This document shows positions 27,002-34,728 of a DNA stretch of 64,000 nt, one piece after another. Position numbers and translations under genes: made by a program. Numbering within the stretch: the stretch's first letter is position 1; each line of letters opens with the position of its first letter. This DNA comes from SIRX01 sp965214475 (lineage in GTDB: Bacteria > Actinomycetota > Rubrobacteria > Rubrobacterales > Rubrobacteraceae), in assembly GCA_965214475.1 (NCBI GenBank), contig OZ243953.1, positions 310,001 to 374,000 on the forward strand, in the 5' to 3' direction. The notes below the pieces were generated by a model. That model searched no databases. It was given only the letters and a program-made list of their open reading frames with translations, and had not been told where the DNA came from.

Positions 27002-27514
27002 TTAAGAGGGCCAACTTCCCTCAGGCAGATGCGTTCCCGTGGGCTTCTCGATTGAATAAGTCCAGGCCATAGTATTGCGCCTCGCAGTCTTTACCGGAAC
27101 AAGAACCCGCCGATAGAGACTGCGGCCACCAGGGTCGAAGCCTTCCAAATGGTCTAGTTTTGGTAGGCGGTCTTCGGGATCGTTGAAGGTCAAGAGTTCC
27201 CCGAAGGCCTGAGGACCACTCTCTTGAGATTGTTGTGAAGCCGAACTCCCTAGCTGATGCTGAGTAGCTACGTCCAGGTTTGGCTCCGCAGTGCCGGTGG
27301 CCTGGATGGTCTTCTCGGGGACGACGAGGGCTGGGAATCCGAAAGGCAGATCGTAGAGGTCTCCGTAGACAGCCGCGTCTTCTATTTCGAGGGCACCATC
27401 GCAGAAACCGTCATGGTTGCTGAAACCGCACTTCAGTGTGCCGTAGACGAAAAGAGCAAGAATATTCTCTTGAGACGACGGCTTCATTTCTTTAGCGTCC
27501 AACGAGGACGGCAT
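27002..27514 (-). CDS. Gamma-glutamylcyclotransferase-like (AIG2 fold)
   Basis: A GGCT/AIG2-like protein. FVYGTLKCGFSNHDGF holds the YGSL-type glycine loop that binds the gamma-glutamyl group, DLYDLPFGFPALV follows, and the catalytic Glu is in LDHLEGFDPGG. It ends with RRVLVPV and a W-T-Y strand. A 20-residue Ser/Gln-rich insert in the middle is unusual. The first ATG overlaps the 3' end of the CoA-binding gene by 23 bases; an internal ATG at 27487 is an alternative start just after that gene's stop. A link with the YbdK-type ligase elsewhere in the window is possible but speculative. Confidence 0.78.
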   Translation of the reverse strand: MPSSLDAKEMKPSSQENILALFVYGTLKCGFSNHDGFCDGALEIEDAAVYGDLYDLPFGFPALVVPEKTIQATGTAEPNLDVATQHQLGSSASQQSQESGPQAFGELLTFNDPEDRLPKLDHLEGFDPGGRSLYRRVLVPVKTARRNTMAWTYSIEKPTGTHLPEGSWPS

Positions 27515-27911
27515 AATCTACCTTTATGCACCGGTTCATTATGACGGTGAGGCCACTTTCTGCAGCTTGGCTGGCTGCAGCCTCGTTTGTTACCCCCAAC
27601 TGCATCCAGAGTGCTTTCGCCCCGGCTGAGATGGCATCTTCCGCCACCGGCGGTACGGTCTCGCTGCGGCGAAATACGTCTACGATATCTATTGGCTCCT
27701 CGATCTCCGCCACCGTAGAATAGGGCTCTTCGCCAAGCACCGGACCTGACAAATTCGGGTTGACCGGAAAGATCCTGTAACCGAAGCCTTGTAGGGCTCG
27801 GGCGATGGCGTAACTGGTGCGGTGCGGCTTGTCCGAGAGCCCTACGACCGCCACGTTGCGGGCACCTCGAAGCAAGTCTTTTATCTCTTCGTCACCCGGG
27901 TTTTTATACAT
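27492..27911 (-). CDS. CoA-binding domain protein (YccU-like)
   Basis: A 139-residue single Rossmann-type CoA-binding domain, as in the N-terminus of succinyl-CoA synthetase alpha. NVAVVGLSDKPHRTSYAIA is the nucleotide loop, GYRIFPVNPNLSGPVLGE follows, and ISAGAKALWMQLGV and MNRCIKVDY close the fold. Its job is unknown, although members bind CoA and related proteins act in acyl-CoA metabolism or its regulation. It overlaps the cyclotransferase-like gene by 23 bases on the same strand. Confidence 0.85.
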   Translation of the reverse strand: MYKNPGDEEIKDLLRGARNVAVVGLSDKPHRTSYAIARALQGFGYRIFPVNPNLSGPVLGEEPYSTVAEIEEPIDIVDVFRRSETVPPVAEDAISAGAKALWMQLGVTNEAAASQAAESGLTVIMNRCIKVDYAVLVGR

Positions 27912-27976
27912 TCTCTACTCTCCTGCGTAGTTTGCGCCGGTCTTGTACCGAGGGGAAGATTATAAACGTGGAGGCC

Positions 27977-28849
27977 TCATACTAGCTTGAGGCCCATCGG
28001 GAGCAGCGCCTGTTCTTTGCCTTTGGCTTCTACCATTACGTCCGCGTCTCGGCCGTTCAGCGCGTCGATCAAGATGTTCCAATCGGCCAGGTCTATCGAG
28101 AAGGCGTGGGCGCCGGCTTGTTTCTCAGGGTTTTGGCTGGAGATGTGAACTTTCGGCCGCGCGCCACGAACTTGCCAGGTTGGGAGGGAGAGATCCAGGG
28201 CTTCTCCCAGTGTCAGGTTGGCCGGATTCAGGTCGTGGTGAAGGGTGTCGGTTATGGCCGGTATATCAAGGGCTGTAGCCGTTTCGACTACTTCGGGGAC
28301 CGTCCAGGTTCGCTCGTCGTTCTCCAATGCGAGGTAGCGGAGGACTTCTTTCTCTGCTTTGAGAACCTCCACAAAGCGCCAGGACGTCGCCGCTTTATCT
28401 TCGTTCTTGCCGCCGAGGTGAAGCACGAGAACGCTGTCGGGGTTCCCGATCAGCGTCAAGATTCGGGCCGAAGCGCGCAGCTCCTCTACGCTCCGCTGAA
28501 CCACATCCGGCTTGAGGCTCGACGGTTGAATGTACTGTCCGGGGTGCATTGAGAGTCGGATGCCAGAGTCGCGGGACAACTCCCCGGCCTCGTGCAGCTC
28601 TTCTTCGTGTTCTTTACGCCAGTCGTACGGAAACGCCGGGTGTGACGCAAAGGGGATCAGGCTCTGACCCATCCGAAAGAGACCGACATTATGCTCGGCA
28701 TTCCAGCGCAAGATCTCTTTGAGGCCGGCTATGTTCTCCCGGACCAGGGCTTTCAATTTCTCAACGTCTTGCAGGTTCGCGAGCCGCAAGGTGCGGTTGG
28801 TGCCGGCCGGAATCGTCAGGTTTTGCGTAGGGTAGCCTAAACGTACCAT
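27977..28849 (-). CDS. uvsE: UV damage endonuclease UvdE/UvsE
   Basis: A TIM-barrel endonuclease (290 aa) that nicks DNA 5' of UV photoproducts and other distortions using a metal cluster. Visible metal and active-site blocks: FRMGQSLIPFASHPAF, IRLSMHPGQYIQPSS, VLVLHLGGKNEDKA, LENDERTWTV, DTLHHDLNPA, RPKVHISSQNP and a late DVMVEAKGKEQALL; the His/Glu/Asp ligands are all in place. The starting block MVRLGYPTQNLTI is typical. It stands alone on the minus strand. In radiation- and desiccation-tolerant actinobacteria this enzyme provides an alternative to nucleotide excision repair. Confidence 0.93.
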   Translation of the reverse strand: MVRLGYPTQNLTIPAGTNRTLRLANLQDVEKLKALVRENIAGLKEILRWNAEHNVGLFRMGQSLIPFASHPAFPYDWRKEHEEELHEAGELSRDSGIRLSMHPGQYIQPSSLKPDVVQRSVEELRASARILTLIGNPDSVLVLHLGGKNEDKAATSWRFVEVLKAEKEVLRYLALENDERTWTVPEVVETATALDIPAITDTLHHDLNPANLTLGEALDLSLPTWQVRGARPKVHISSQNPEKQAGAHAFSIDLADWNILIDALNGRDADVMVEAKGKEQALLPMGLKLV

Positions 28850-28918
28850 ATGCCTGGTTTACAACAGATAGAAGCGGGTGACTGTATCCGCGTTTCCAGA
28901 ATAGCGGCGGGAGGCGCC

Positions 28919-28948
28919 AAAAAAATGCCCCGGCCTCAAGACCGGGGC
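28919..28948 (-). terminator. Intrinsic terminator of the dodecin gene
   Basis: Read on the minus strand, GCCCCGG (loop of eight) CCGGGGC is followed by A and seven T. It lies 36 bases after the dodecin stop, well placed to end that transcript before the UvdE gene. Confidence 0.85.
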
Positions 28949-28984
28949 GGCAACCTACTTGCGGGATGCCCTGTAATGAGCCAG

Positions 28985-29194
28985 CTAGGAACCATCTTCC
29001 AGAAGGAAGGTCACGGCCATATTCACTTTGTAGCCCGTAATGTTGCCGTCTTCGATCAGGACGTTCATGTCCTTGACCCAGGCTCCTTCTACACCACGCA
29101 GCGTGCTCGTTGCGCGGTGAACGCCTGTGTTGACAGCGTCCTCAAAACTCTCCGACGAGGTTGCGCTGATCTCGGTTACGCGAGCAACAGACAT
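28985..29194 (-). CDS. Dodecin flavin-binding protein
   Basis: A 69-residue dodecin, which forms a hollow dodecamer that stores riboflavin-type flavins. SVARVTEISATSSESFEDAV opens the fold, GVEGAWVKDMNVLIEDG contains the Trp that stacks on the flavin, and YKVNMAVTFLLEDGS closes it. The ATG at 29194 is chosen over one five codons upstream because AAGGAG sits at the right distance. It has its own terminator, so it is probably transcribed alone. Confidence 0.93.
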   Translation of the reverse strand: MSVARVTEISATSSESFEDAVNTGVHRATSTLRGVEGAWVKDMNVLIEDGNITGYKVNMAVTFLLEDGS

Positions 29195-29287
29195 ACTTTC
29201 TCCTTCCATTTGCTTTCCCTGAACTCGTCGTACCCGGGTGACAGCAGGCTAAACATTGTGTCTGGTTTGGTGCGAGAGCACCGGAGA

Positions 29288-30004
29288 TCAGGTCGGGATG
29301 CCAGTCTGCAAAACAGGATCGCTGGTGGGAGCATCCGAGCCCCCGGCGGGCTCGACGGTTATCGCGACGGCGTCGGCTTTTTCGAGGGAGCCGTCTACGG
29401 AAGCGGCCACGGAACCGGAGCCGGGACGGAAGGTGCCGGCCGGCTGTGGTGTGTCGCCTTTTATCACCCAGATCTGCATGGTCTTGCCTTCGGGCGGGGA
29501 CGGCATATCTTCCGCCACTACTATTGACCTGCCGTCCTCCAGCTTTACCACCTCTGCGTTTGTATCGCTGGCCGCCCCGGAACCCTGCATCGCGAAGGTC
29601 TGGCGCTCCTGAAGCTCACCTTGCAGGTTCTGGACCTCACCCTGAAGCAAGACATTCCAGCCCAGCAGCACAACCGCGATGACCGACAAAGCGGCGGGCA
29701 CTAGAGTACGGAGGCTCAGGTAGCCGCCCAGCCTCGAAAGTGCTGAAGGTTGTTCGGCCTGCTCATCGCCCGCTTCGTCGCTCACTATGGTCATGAGGTC
29801 GTGGCGTACTTCGGGGGGTGGCTCATACTCCATGGGGGCGAGCGCCAGCATATTAGCTACAGAGCTGAACTCCTCTACTTCCTGGCGTAGTTCCGGACGG
29901 AGTGTCATGTAGCCTTCAAACTCCCGACGTTCGCTTTCGGAGAGCGCGCCCAGGGCGTAGGCTTCCTTCAGATCCTCGAAACGTTCTCGTCCCATTTCGC
30001 TCAT
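29288..30004 (-). CDS. RskA-type anti-sigma factor
   Basis: A 238-residue membrane anti-sigma factor. The N-terminal cytoplasmic sigma-binding domain (ERFEDLKEAYALGALSESER) lacks the zinc-binding HxxxCxxC. One membrane helix follows at about residues 102-124, and the extracytoplasmic RskA C-domain includes MQIWVIKGDTPQPAGTF and AVAITVEPAGG. The start overlaps the sigma gene stop by four bases. In the RskA group, signal-triggered proteolysis releases the sigma factor. Confidence 0.9.
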   Translation of the reverse strand: MSEMGRERFEDLKEAYALGALSESERREFEGYMTLRPELRQEVEEFSSVANMLALAPMEYEPPPEVRHDLMTIVSDEAGDEQAEQPSALSRLGGYLSLRTLVPAALSVIAVVLLGWNVLLQGEVQNLQGELQERQTFAMQGSGAASDTNAEVVKLEDGRSIVVAEDMPSPPEGKTMQIWVIKGDTPQPAGTFRPGSGSVAASVDGSLEKADAVAITVEPAGGSDAPTSDPVLQTGIPT

Positions 30005-30588
30005 CCGGGAATCGCCATCCCTCTAGAATCGAAATAGTCTTTAATCTTCTTGAGTCCGAGCCTCATCCGGCCTTTTATGGTTCCGAGTGGAAGGTCCAAT
30101 ACCTCTGCTATCTCGACGTGCGTATAACCCGAGAAGTACGCCAATTCCAAAACTTTCAGTTGTTCGGGAGGAAGTGTCTCAAGCGCCTGTCGGACTTGCG
30201 CTCCTTGGGAATTTCGCCAAGCCTCGGAAAACGCCTCGCTCGGCTGAACTATCTCTGCCGAAGCTTCTACTTTGTCTTGCGTCCGACGGCGGCTGGCGCT
30301 AGACCGGAGCAGATCTATTCCCCGATGATGAACTATGGAGAGTATCCAGGTCCGGACGCTACCACGTTCTGCGCGGTAACTGCCGGTCGAACGCCACACC
30401 CTGAGAAAGACCTCTTGGACCAGGTCTTCCGCCGCCTGCCGCTGGCCCATCAGCCGGTACGCCAGGGAGAAGGCCGGACGGCTATGACGGTCGTAGAGCA
30501 CGGCGAAAGCCTGCTGATTGTCGTTCTCCACAAGGGAGATCAACTCCTCGTCCGCCAAAAGTAGATAATGTTTTCCTTTGTCTGCCAC
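30001..30588 (-). CDS. ECF sigma factor (SigK/RskA-linked type)
   Basis: A 195-residue sigma-70 family factor with regions 2 and 4 only. Region 2 is FAVLYDRHSRPAFSLAYR then AAEDLVQEVFLRVWRS and RTWILSIVHHRGIDLLR; region 4 is TLPPEQLKVLELAYFSGYTH followed by EIAEVLDLPLGTIKGRMRLG, the -35-recognising helix-turn-helix. It is translationally coupled to the RskA-type gene. It is divergent from the exported ferritin-like genes across a 316-base gap, which makes those genes candidate targets, although I cannot see a proven ECF promoter there. Confidence 0.93.
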   Translation of the reverse strand: MADKGKHYLLLADEELISLVENDNQQAFAVLYDRHSRPAFSLAYRLMGQRQAAEDLVQEVFLRVWRSTGSYRAERGSVRTWILSIVHHRGIDLLRSSASRRRTQDKVEASAEIVQPSEAFSEAWRNSQGAQVRQALETLPPEQLKVLELAYFSGYTHVEIAEVLDLPLGTIKGRMRLGLKKIKDYFDSRGMAIPG

Positions 30589-30904
30589 ACGCCTATTTTA
30601 CGTTATTGTCGGGTCTGCGGATCAGCTACCGTTAATTTATACGACCGCTCAAGCCGGTAACCGACGATAAAGTTCGCTCTCTGTGGCCGAACACGGCTTT
30701 CGACGGGTAGGCGTCTTTTTGAGAATTAGTCTTGTTTCGCGAACTCTGGTTAGGGTAAGATGTAATACTTAAGCTATTATATGAGCAACATGGAAGAAAA
30801 AATTTCCGGAGGGGAGTGATCTGGCGGGCGACCCATACCGTAGTTCGTAGTGTAAATGGTCTTCGGAGGGGCTCGATAAAGCCCAGAGAGCGAGGATAGA
30901 ATAG
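30589..30904. other. Divergent intergenic region, sigma / ferritin-like
   Basis: This 316-base gap holds a sigma-A-type promoter at 30732-30761 and then a leader of roughly 135 bases. In the leader are a tiny 12-codon ORF from ATG at 30781 to TGA at 30817-30819, and two copies of CGGAGGGG about 60 bases apart (the first before a possible 27-codon GTG frame). A GGGCT/AGCCC hairpin precedes the ferritin-like start. None matches a riboswitch that I know. I see no obvious ECF-type -35/-10 pair for the sigma gene itself. Confidence 0.4.
30732..30761 (+). promoter_or_regulatory. Sigma-A-type promoter of ferritin-like genes
   Basis: TTGTTT at 30732-30737 and TAAGAT at 30756-30761 with 18-base spacing. 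It would give a leader of about 135 bases before the first ferritin-like gene. Confidence 0.45.
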
Positions 30905-31558
30905 ATGAGTGAAGTGCAGAGCCGCATGGAACCGGTCGGATTCGACCGGGAATATTCGCGGCGCAACTTCCTAAAGACCGCAGCATGGGCCGGAGCAGCC
31001 CTCTCTGCCGCGGGTATAGGCGGTTTCGGAGTAGCAGTAAGGCAGGCGCACGCGGTACACGAGGGTTATGTTGAGGTAGGCCCCGTGGCGATAGTGACGC
31101 TGGCCTACCAGCTAGAGTTACTAGAAGGTACGTTCTACGCTGAAGGCGTGAACGCCGGCATCTTCAACGATTACGCGACGACGCAGCTCGCGGCGATTCG
31201 GGATCACGAGATGGCCCATGCTGACGCACTGGCGGGGATACTAGGCGAGTTGGGTGCGGAAGTACCGGCGACTCCCGAGTTTACCTTCCCGGAGGGTACA
31301 TTCACCGACCCGGTGGCTTTCCTAGAACTGGCAGCTACTTTGGAGCCAGTTGGAATTGGTGCTTACCAGGGTGCCGCACCGGCGCTCATAGGATCTGAGT
31401 ACCTGTCCCCGGCGCTTTCGATTCACAGCGCGGAGTGCATGCACTGGAATGCGATCAAGATCCTCCAGGGTGTTAATCCGCCGAACAACGTGGCCTTCGA
31501 GGAAGCACTGCCGCTTGCGGACGTGCAAGCTGCAGCCGCACCGTTCGGCCTAGGCTAG
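30905..31558 (+). CDS. Tat-exported ferritin-like protein 1
   Basis: The N-terminus holds a twin-arginine signal (YSRRNFLKTAAWAG) with cleavage near AHA, so the protein is exported folded. The rest is a four-helix ferritin-like domain of the Ferritin_2 type with di-iron ligands in place: Glu in YQLELLEGTFY, ExxH in RDHEMAHADAL, Glu in LAATLEPVGIGAYQG and ExxH in SAECMHWNAI. The protein has 217 residues. Such exported proteins are related to plant desiccation protein PCC13-62 and are common in stress-tolerant bacteria; the function is not established. The paralogue follows 18 bases later. Confidence 0.88.
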   Translation: MSEVQSRMEPVGFDREYSRRNFLKTAAWAGAALSAAGIGGFGVAVRQAHAVHEGYVEVGPVAIVTLAYQLELLEGTFYAEGVNAGIFNDYATTQLAAIRDHEMAHADALAGILGELGAEVPATPEFTFPEGTFTDPVAFLELAATLEPVGIGAYQGAAPALIGSEYLSPALSIHSAECMHWNAIKILQGVNPPNNVAFEEALPLADVQAAAAPFGLG

Positions 31559-31576
31559 GGAGGAGAATAACCAGAT

Positions 31577-32266
31577 ATGGATAAACAGATGACTAATGTA
31601 CCGGGGGCCGAGGCGCTCGCCCAGCCCCATAGTCGGGCGGACTTCTTCAAGAAAGTCGCTATCGCCGGAGCCGGCGCCACAGCAGTAGGGGCCATGTTTT
31701 CCGGCAAGGCCAGGGCTCAGTACGCGGGGGCTGAGGCCGACCTGGAGGTCGCCAACTTTGCCCTTACCCTGGAGTACCTGGAGGCCGAGTACTATGCGAT
31801 AGCACTCGATACAGGACTGCTTAGCGGAGATGCTCTGAGTTACATTCAGGCTACGGCAGACCACGAGAATCAGCACGTGGAGGCCCTCATCGGCCTGATC
31901 ACGGAGGCTGGCGGAACACCCGTCGAGAAGCCGGCGTTCGACTTCGGAGATGCTTTTGCGAGCGCGGACTCGATCATAAGCACCGCTGCGACCCTGGAAA
32001 TCACGGGCGTAGGCGCCTACCTAGGCGCGGCTCCGATGATCTCAGGTCCGTCCGTATTGGCTGCGGCTGGGAGCATCGCAGGCGTCGAAGCCGAACACGT
32101 CGTCGCCATCAATGCCCTGCTCGGTGTCGTACCGCCGGCCAACATGGCCTTCCCGGAGGCGTTGAGCCAGGAAGCCGTACTGGAAGCCATCGCGCCGTTC
32201 ATGGGCGGAGCAATGCCGGAGACCGGTGGCCAGGCACCCGTTTACGGTACCGGCAAGGCTTACTAG
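31577..32266 (+). CDS. Exported ferritin-like protein 2
   Basis: A 229-residue paralogue of the preceding gene. Ligands are conserved: LTLEYLEAEYYA, ATADHENQHVEAL, AATLEITGVGAYLG and AGVEAEHVVAI. The signal region reads HSRADFFKKVAIAGAGA, with only a single arginine at the twin-arginine position, and ends in a KARA cleavage site, so export may be by a degenerate Tat signal or by Sec. It is co-transcribed with the first copy and followed ten bases later by a sortase gene. Confidence 0.87.
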   Translation: MDKQMTNVPGAEALAQPHSRADFFKKVAIAGAGATAVGAMFSGKARAQYAGAEADLEVANFALTLEYLEAEYYAIALDTGLLSGDALSYIQATADHENQHVEALIGLITEAGGTPVEKPAFDFGDAFASADSIISTAATLEITGVGAYLGAAPMISGPSVLAAAGSIAGVEAEHVVAINALLGVVPPANMAFPEALSQEAVLEAIAPFMGGAMPETGGQAPVYGTGKAY

Positions 32267-32275
32267 CCAGACGCT

Positions 32276-33106
32276 TTGGCTAAGCTAAGTTTTTACAGGA
32301 GCAGGGCGATCGCCCTGCTCCTACTTTTTGTCTTTTTAACGATCACCGCTTGCGGAGGCCAGCAAGCCTCCGAGAATAACACCACGCAACAGCAAGCCTC
32401 CGGGCCGAGCACCGCTGTGGAGGCGACCAAAGCTGCTGCCCCGGACAAGTCGACATCTACCAAGTCCTCGTCTAATGGATCTGCCTCCGGTGTTGAAGAG
32501 ACCGTCAAAGCCCTGAAACCGGAAGACGTGCTTTCTGAGAAGGAGCGCACGGGCACGCCGGAGTTTAGTGGTTGGGAAGATCCGGCGGGTGACGCGGACG
32601 CTATCCCAATTACCGCGAATTCTTCCGTGGGGGCGATACCCTCGGTCAAGCCCTTTAACTTCGGCCGGGACCCTGGGGGACCGGAAGATAAAACTCTCTA
32701 CCTCAGCGTCCCCAAGTTAGGCATCTCCGGCATCCCGGTTTTCGACGCCGTCAACGAAGAAACGCTCAAAGAGTCTGTTGTACACGTTCCGGCGACCGGT
32801 TATCCGTGGCAAGAGAAGTCGAATACATACATCGCCGGACATCGCATCGGCTACGAGGGCACCGGCTCCTGGCAGGTCTTCTATGACCTGGACCTTCTAG
32901 GAGAAGGAGATGAGATCTTTCTGGAGGACGCCGACGGGAGAGAATACGCCTACCGAATAACCAAACAGGTAGTCGTAACCCCAGATAACGTCGAGGTAAT
33001 GGAGCCCCAACCGGGTGGGCCGGTGGTCTCTCTCCAAACTTGCACCCTGCCGGATTACAAAGAGCGGATCATCGTTCAGGGCGAGTTGATCGACAAGAGC
33101 ACCTGA
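32276..33106 (+). CDS. Sortase (class E/D-like) with lipoprotein-type signal
   Basis: A sortase transpeptidase of 276 residues. The catalytic His is in YIAGHRIGYEG, the Cys in VSLQTCTLPDY and the Arg in KERIIVQGEL. The N-terminus (KLSFYRSRAIALLLLFVFL then TITACGG) looks like a signal peptide with a lipobox, unusual for a sortase, followed by about 80 residues of Ser/Thr/Gln-rich linker. The only usable start is TTG at 32276, ten bases after the ferritin-like stop, with no clear ribosome site. A terminator-like palindrome lies inside the signal-peptide codons. No LPxTG-type substrate is encoded nearby. Confidence 0.85.
   Translation: MAKLSFYRSRAIALLLLFVFLTITACGGQQASENNTTQQQASGPSTAVEATKAAAPDKSTSTKSSSNGSASGVEETVKALKPEDVLSEKERTGTPEFSGWEDPAGDADAIPITANSSVGAIPSVKPFNFGRDPGGPEDKTLYLSVPKLGISGIPVFDAVNEETLKESVVHVPATGYPWQEKSNTYIAGHRIGYEGTGSWQVFYDLDLLGEGDEIFLEDADGREYAYRITKQVVVTPDNVEVMEPQPGGPVVSLQTCTLPDYKERIIVQGELIDKST
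32297..32337 (+). terminator. Terminator-like palindrome inside sortase signal codons
   Basis: A perfect 26-base palindrome at 32297-32322 (13-base arms, the left beginning AGGAGCAGGGCGA) is followed by two T5 runs. It has all marks of an intrinsic terminator for the ferritin-like genes, yet it falls within codons 8-16 of the sortase frame; the T-rich tract encodes Leu, Phe and Val of the hydrophobic core. It may act as an attenuator that limits sortase transcription. Confidence 0.65.
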
Positions 33107-33134
33107 ACGGCACCGTGCTAACATCACCGGGTTT

Positions 33135-33977
33135 ATGGAAACCGCCACCAACTTTCGTCTGAGCGTACTTTCTAGCGGCAGCTCGGGCAACGCTACCTAC
33201 GTCGAGACAGGCGCCGGTGGCCTGTTAATAGACGCGGGCATCTCCTGCCGTCGCCTGGAGGCCATGCTCTCCCGAATGGGTCGAGGTCTTAAGGACGTAG
33301 GCGCGGTGCTGTTGACTCACGGCCACGCAGACCACACTTCCGGCTTGAGGACGTTGCTAAAAAAATGGCCTGTGAAAGTTTATGCTTCGCCCGGTGTTTT
33401 GGAGGATTCGAGGGTAACTGGGGTAGAGGCCGGGGAATCTTTTCGCGTTTGTAACCTGGAGGCGACCTTCTTTGAAGTTCCTCACGATGCGCCCACCTTT
33501 GGGTTGCGTCTATCGGATGAGGTGCGCACCGTGGCGCTGGCGACGGATCTTGGTGAAGCAATACCGGAAGTTTTACGCTGGATGCGGGGCGCCGATGCGG
33601 TGGTGTTGGAAGCGAACCACGAAACCGACTGGCTGCGCCAGGGGCCTTATTCTGCAGAGCTGAAGCGCAGGATCTTCTCTTCCAACGGCCACCTCTCAAA
33701 CGAACAAGCGGCGGAGGCCGCGCTCGCGCTCGCGCCGCACGGCTTGAAGGACTTGGTTCTCGCCCACCTTTCGAAAAAGAATAACTCTCCCGCCCGCGCT
33801 TGCGGCACGGTAAGCAAAGCGCTTCGAGGAGCCGGTCACGAGGGTTTACGGGTGCGGGCGGCGATTGCCGGACACCCAACCCCGTGGGTCGAGATCGGCG
33901 CGGCCCCGGAGAGTCCCCAGTATGTCTACCGCTACGCGGAAAACAGTGCGGCGCAACAATTATTCGAGGTCGAGTGA
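33135..33977 (+). CDS. walJ: MBL-fold hydrolase, WalJ/YycJ-like
   Basis: A 280-residue metallo-beta-lactamase-fold protein. LSSGSSGNATYVETGAGGLL opens it; the metal motif is LLTHGHADHTSG, with later ligands in TDLGE, EANHE and SSNGHLSNEQAA. This matches the YycJ/WalJ group, which has exonuclease-like activity in Firmicutes and is linked to DNA repair and cell-wall signalling. The ATG follows a TAACAT-like -10 hexamer by only ten bases and lacks a clear ribosome site, so initiation may be leaderless. It overlaps rlmH by four bases. Confidence 0.85.
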   Translation: METATNFRLSVLSSGSSGNATYVETGAGGLLIDAGISCRRLEAMLSRMGRGLKDVGAVLLTHGHADHTSGLRTLLKKWPVKVYASPGVLEDSRVTGVEAGESFRVCNLEATFFEVPHDAPTFGLRLSDEVRTVALATDLGEAIPEVLRWMRGADAVVLEANHETDWLRQGPYSAELKRRIFSSNGHLSNEQAAEAALALAPHGLKDLVLAHLSKKNNSPARACGTVSKALRGAGHEGLRVRAAIAGHPTPWVEIGAAPESPQYVYRYAENSAAQQLFEVE

Positions 33978-34447
33978 TCCGGCGCGCCACCGTAGTGGCC
34001 GTTGGGAAGCTCCGGGGATGGGCTGATGCAGGTTGTGAAGATTACCTGAAAAGGCTCCGACGCTACTTCCTGGTAGATGTTGTCGAAGTCGCGGAGGAAG
34101 ACATGAACCGACATAACCGCAAAGAGGTTCTCTCCGCCGAAGCTACTCGCCTATCCAAGCGAATACCCTCTGGCGCGCATGTCATAGCGCTAGACCGTGA
34201 GCGCGGACGGCCGACCTCTTCCGAGAATTTAGCCGAAAAGCTCTTCTCTCTCGGGATCTCGGGGCGGAGTGACGTCGCGTTCTTGTTGGGGGGTCCACTA
34301 GGCTTGTCCGACGAGATATTGGGCCGGGCGAACGAACGGGTCTCTTTCGGGCCGATCACTCTGCCTCACGCCCTGGCGCGGGTCGTACTCCTGGAGCAAC
34401 TCTACCGGGCGACCAAGATCGAACGCGGAGAGAAGTACCACTGGTGA
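33974..34447 (+). CDS. rlmH: 23S rRNA methyltransferase RlmH
   Basis: A 157-residue SPOUT methyltransferase that methylates pseudouridine 1915 of 23S rRNA. ATVVAVGKLRGWADAGCEDY is the opening strand-helix; the SAM knot is formed by FLLGGPLGLSDEIL and ITLPHALARVVLLEQLYRA, with IERGEKYHW at the C-terminus as in E. coli (Tyr-His end). GTG at 33974 overlaps the walJ stop; longer upstream frames inside walJ are discarded. Linkage to walJ is common in Gram-positives. Confidence 0.96.
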   Translation: MIRRATVVAVGKLRGWADAGCEDYLKRLRRYFLVDVVEVAEEDMNRHNRKEVLSAEATRLSKRIPSGAHVIALDRERGRPTSSENLAEKLFSLGISGRSDVAFLLGGPLGLSDEILGRANERVSFGPITLPHALARVVLLEQLYRATKIERGEKYHW

Positions 34448-34499
34448 AAGAAGCCGACGTTCTGAACTTCCGAATAGTTTGACTGCTAACATTGATCTT

Positions 34500-34721
34500 A
34501 TGAGGGTTCAATTGGACAGGTTCGAAGATAACGGATGGGCCGTGCTGCTGCCTTACCCTGCCGGAGACAAAACTTTCGATGTACCGCGAGAATTGCTCCC
34601 TGAGAACGTTACCCCCGGTGACGTCTTCACGCTGCGTTTCGAGCCAGATCCTGAAGAGACTGCGCGGATGGCTGATGAGAATAGGCAATTGATGAACGAG
34701 CTACTAGAGCGGGACGAGTGA
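34500..34721 (+). CDS. DUF3006-type small protein
   Basis: A 73-residue protein starting RVQLDRFEDNGWAVLLPYP and ending with an Arg/Glu-rich helix (ARMADENRQLMNELLE). This is the DUF3006 pattern, a small beta protein of unknown role. The ATG at 34500 lies eight bases after a TAACAT hexamer and has no ribosome-binding site, so it could be translated from a leaderless message. It lies seven bases before argS. Confidence 0.7.
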   Translation: MRVQLDRFEDNGWAVLLPYPAGDKTFDVPRELLPENVTPGDVFTLRFEPDPEETARMADENRQLMNELLERDE

Positions 34722-34728
34722 CGGAGTT

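Noticed and set aside
27002..27514. Cyclotransferase-like and YbdK-like genes as one glutathione-type pathway
   Set aside because: They lie 23 kb apart with no shared operon or regulator visible, so the link is not supported here.
30781..30904. Leader of the ferritin-like genes as a riboswitch
   Set aside because: I compared it by eye with cyclic-di-GMP and cyclic-di-AMP consensus features and found no match; left as an unexplained leader.
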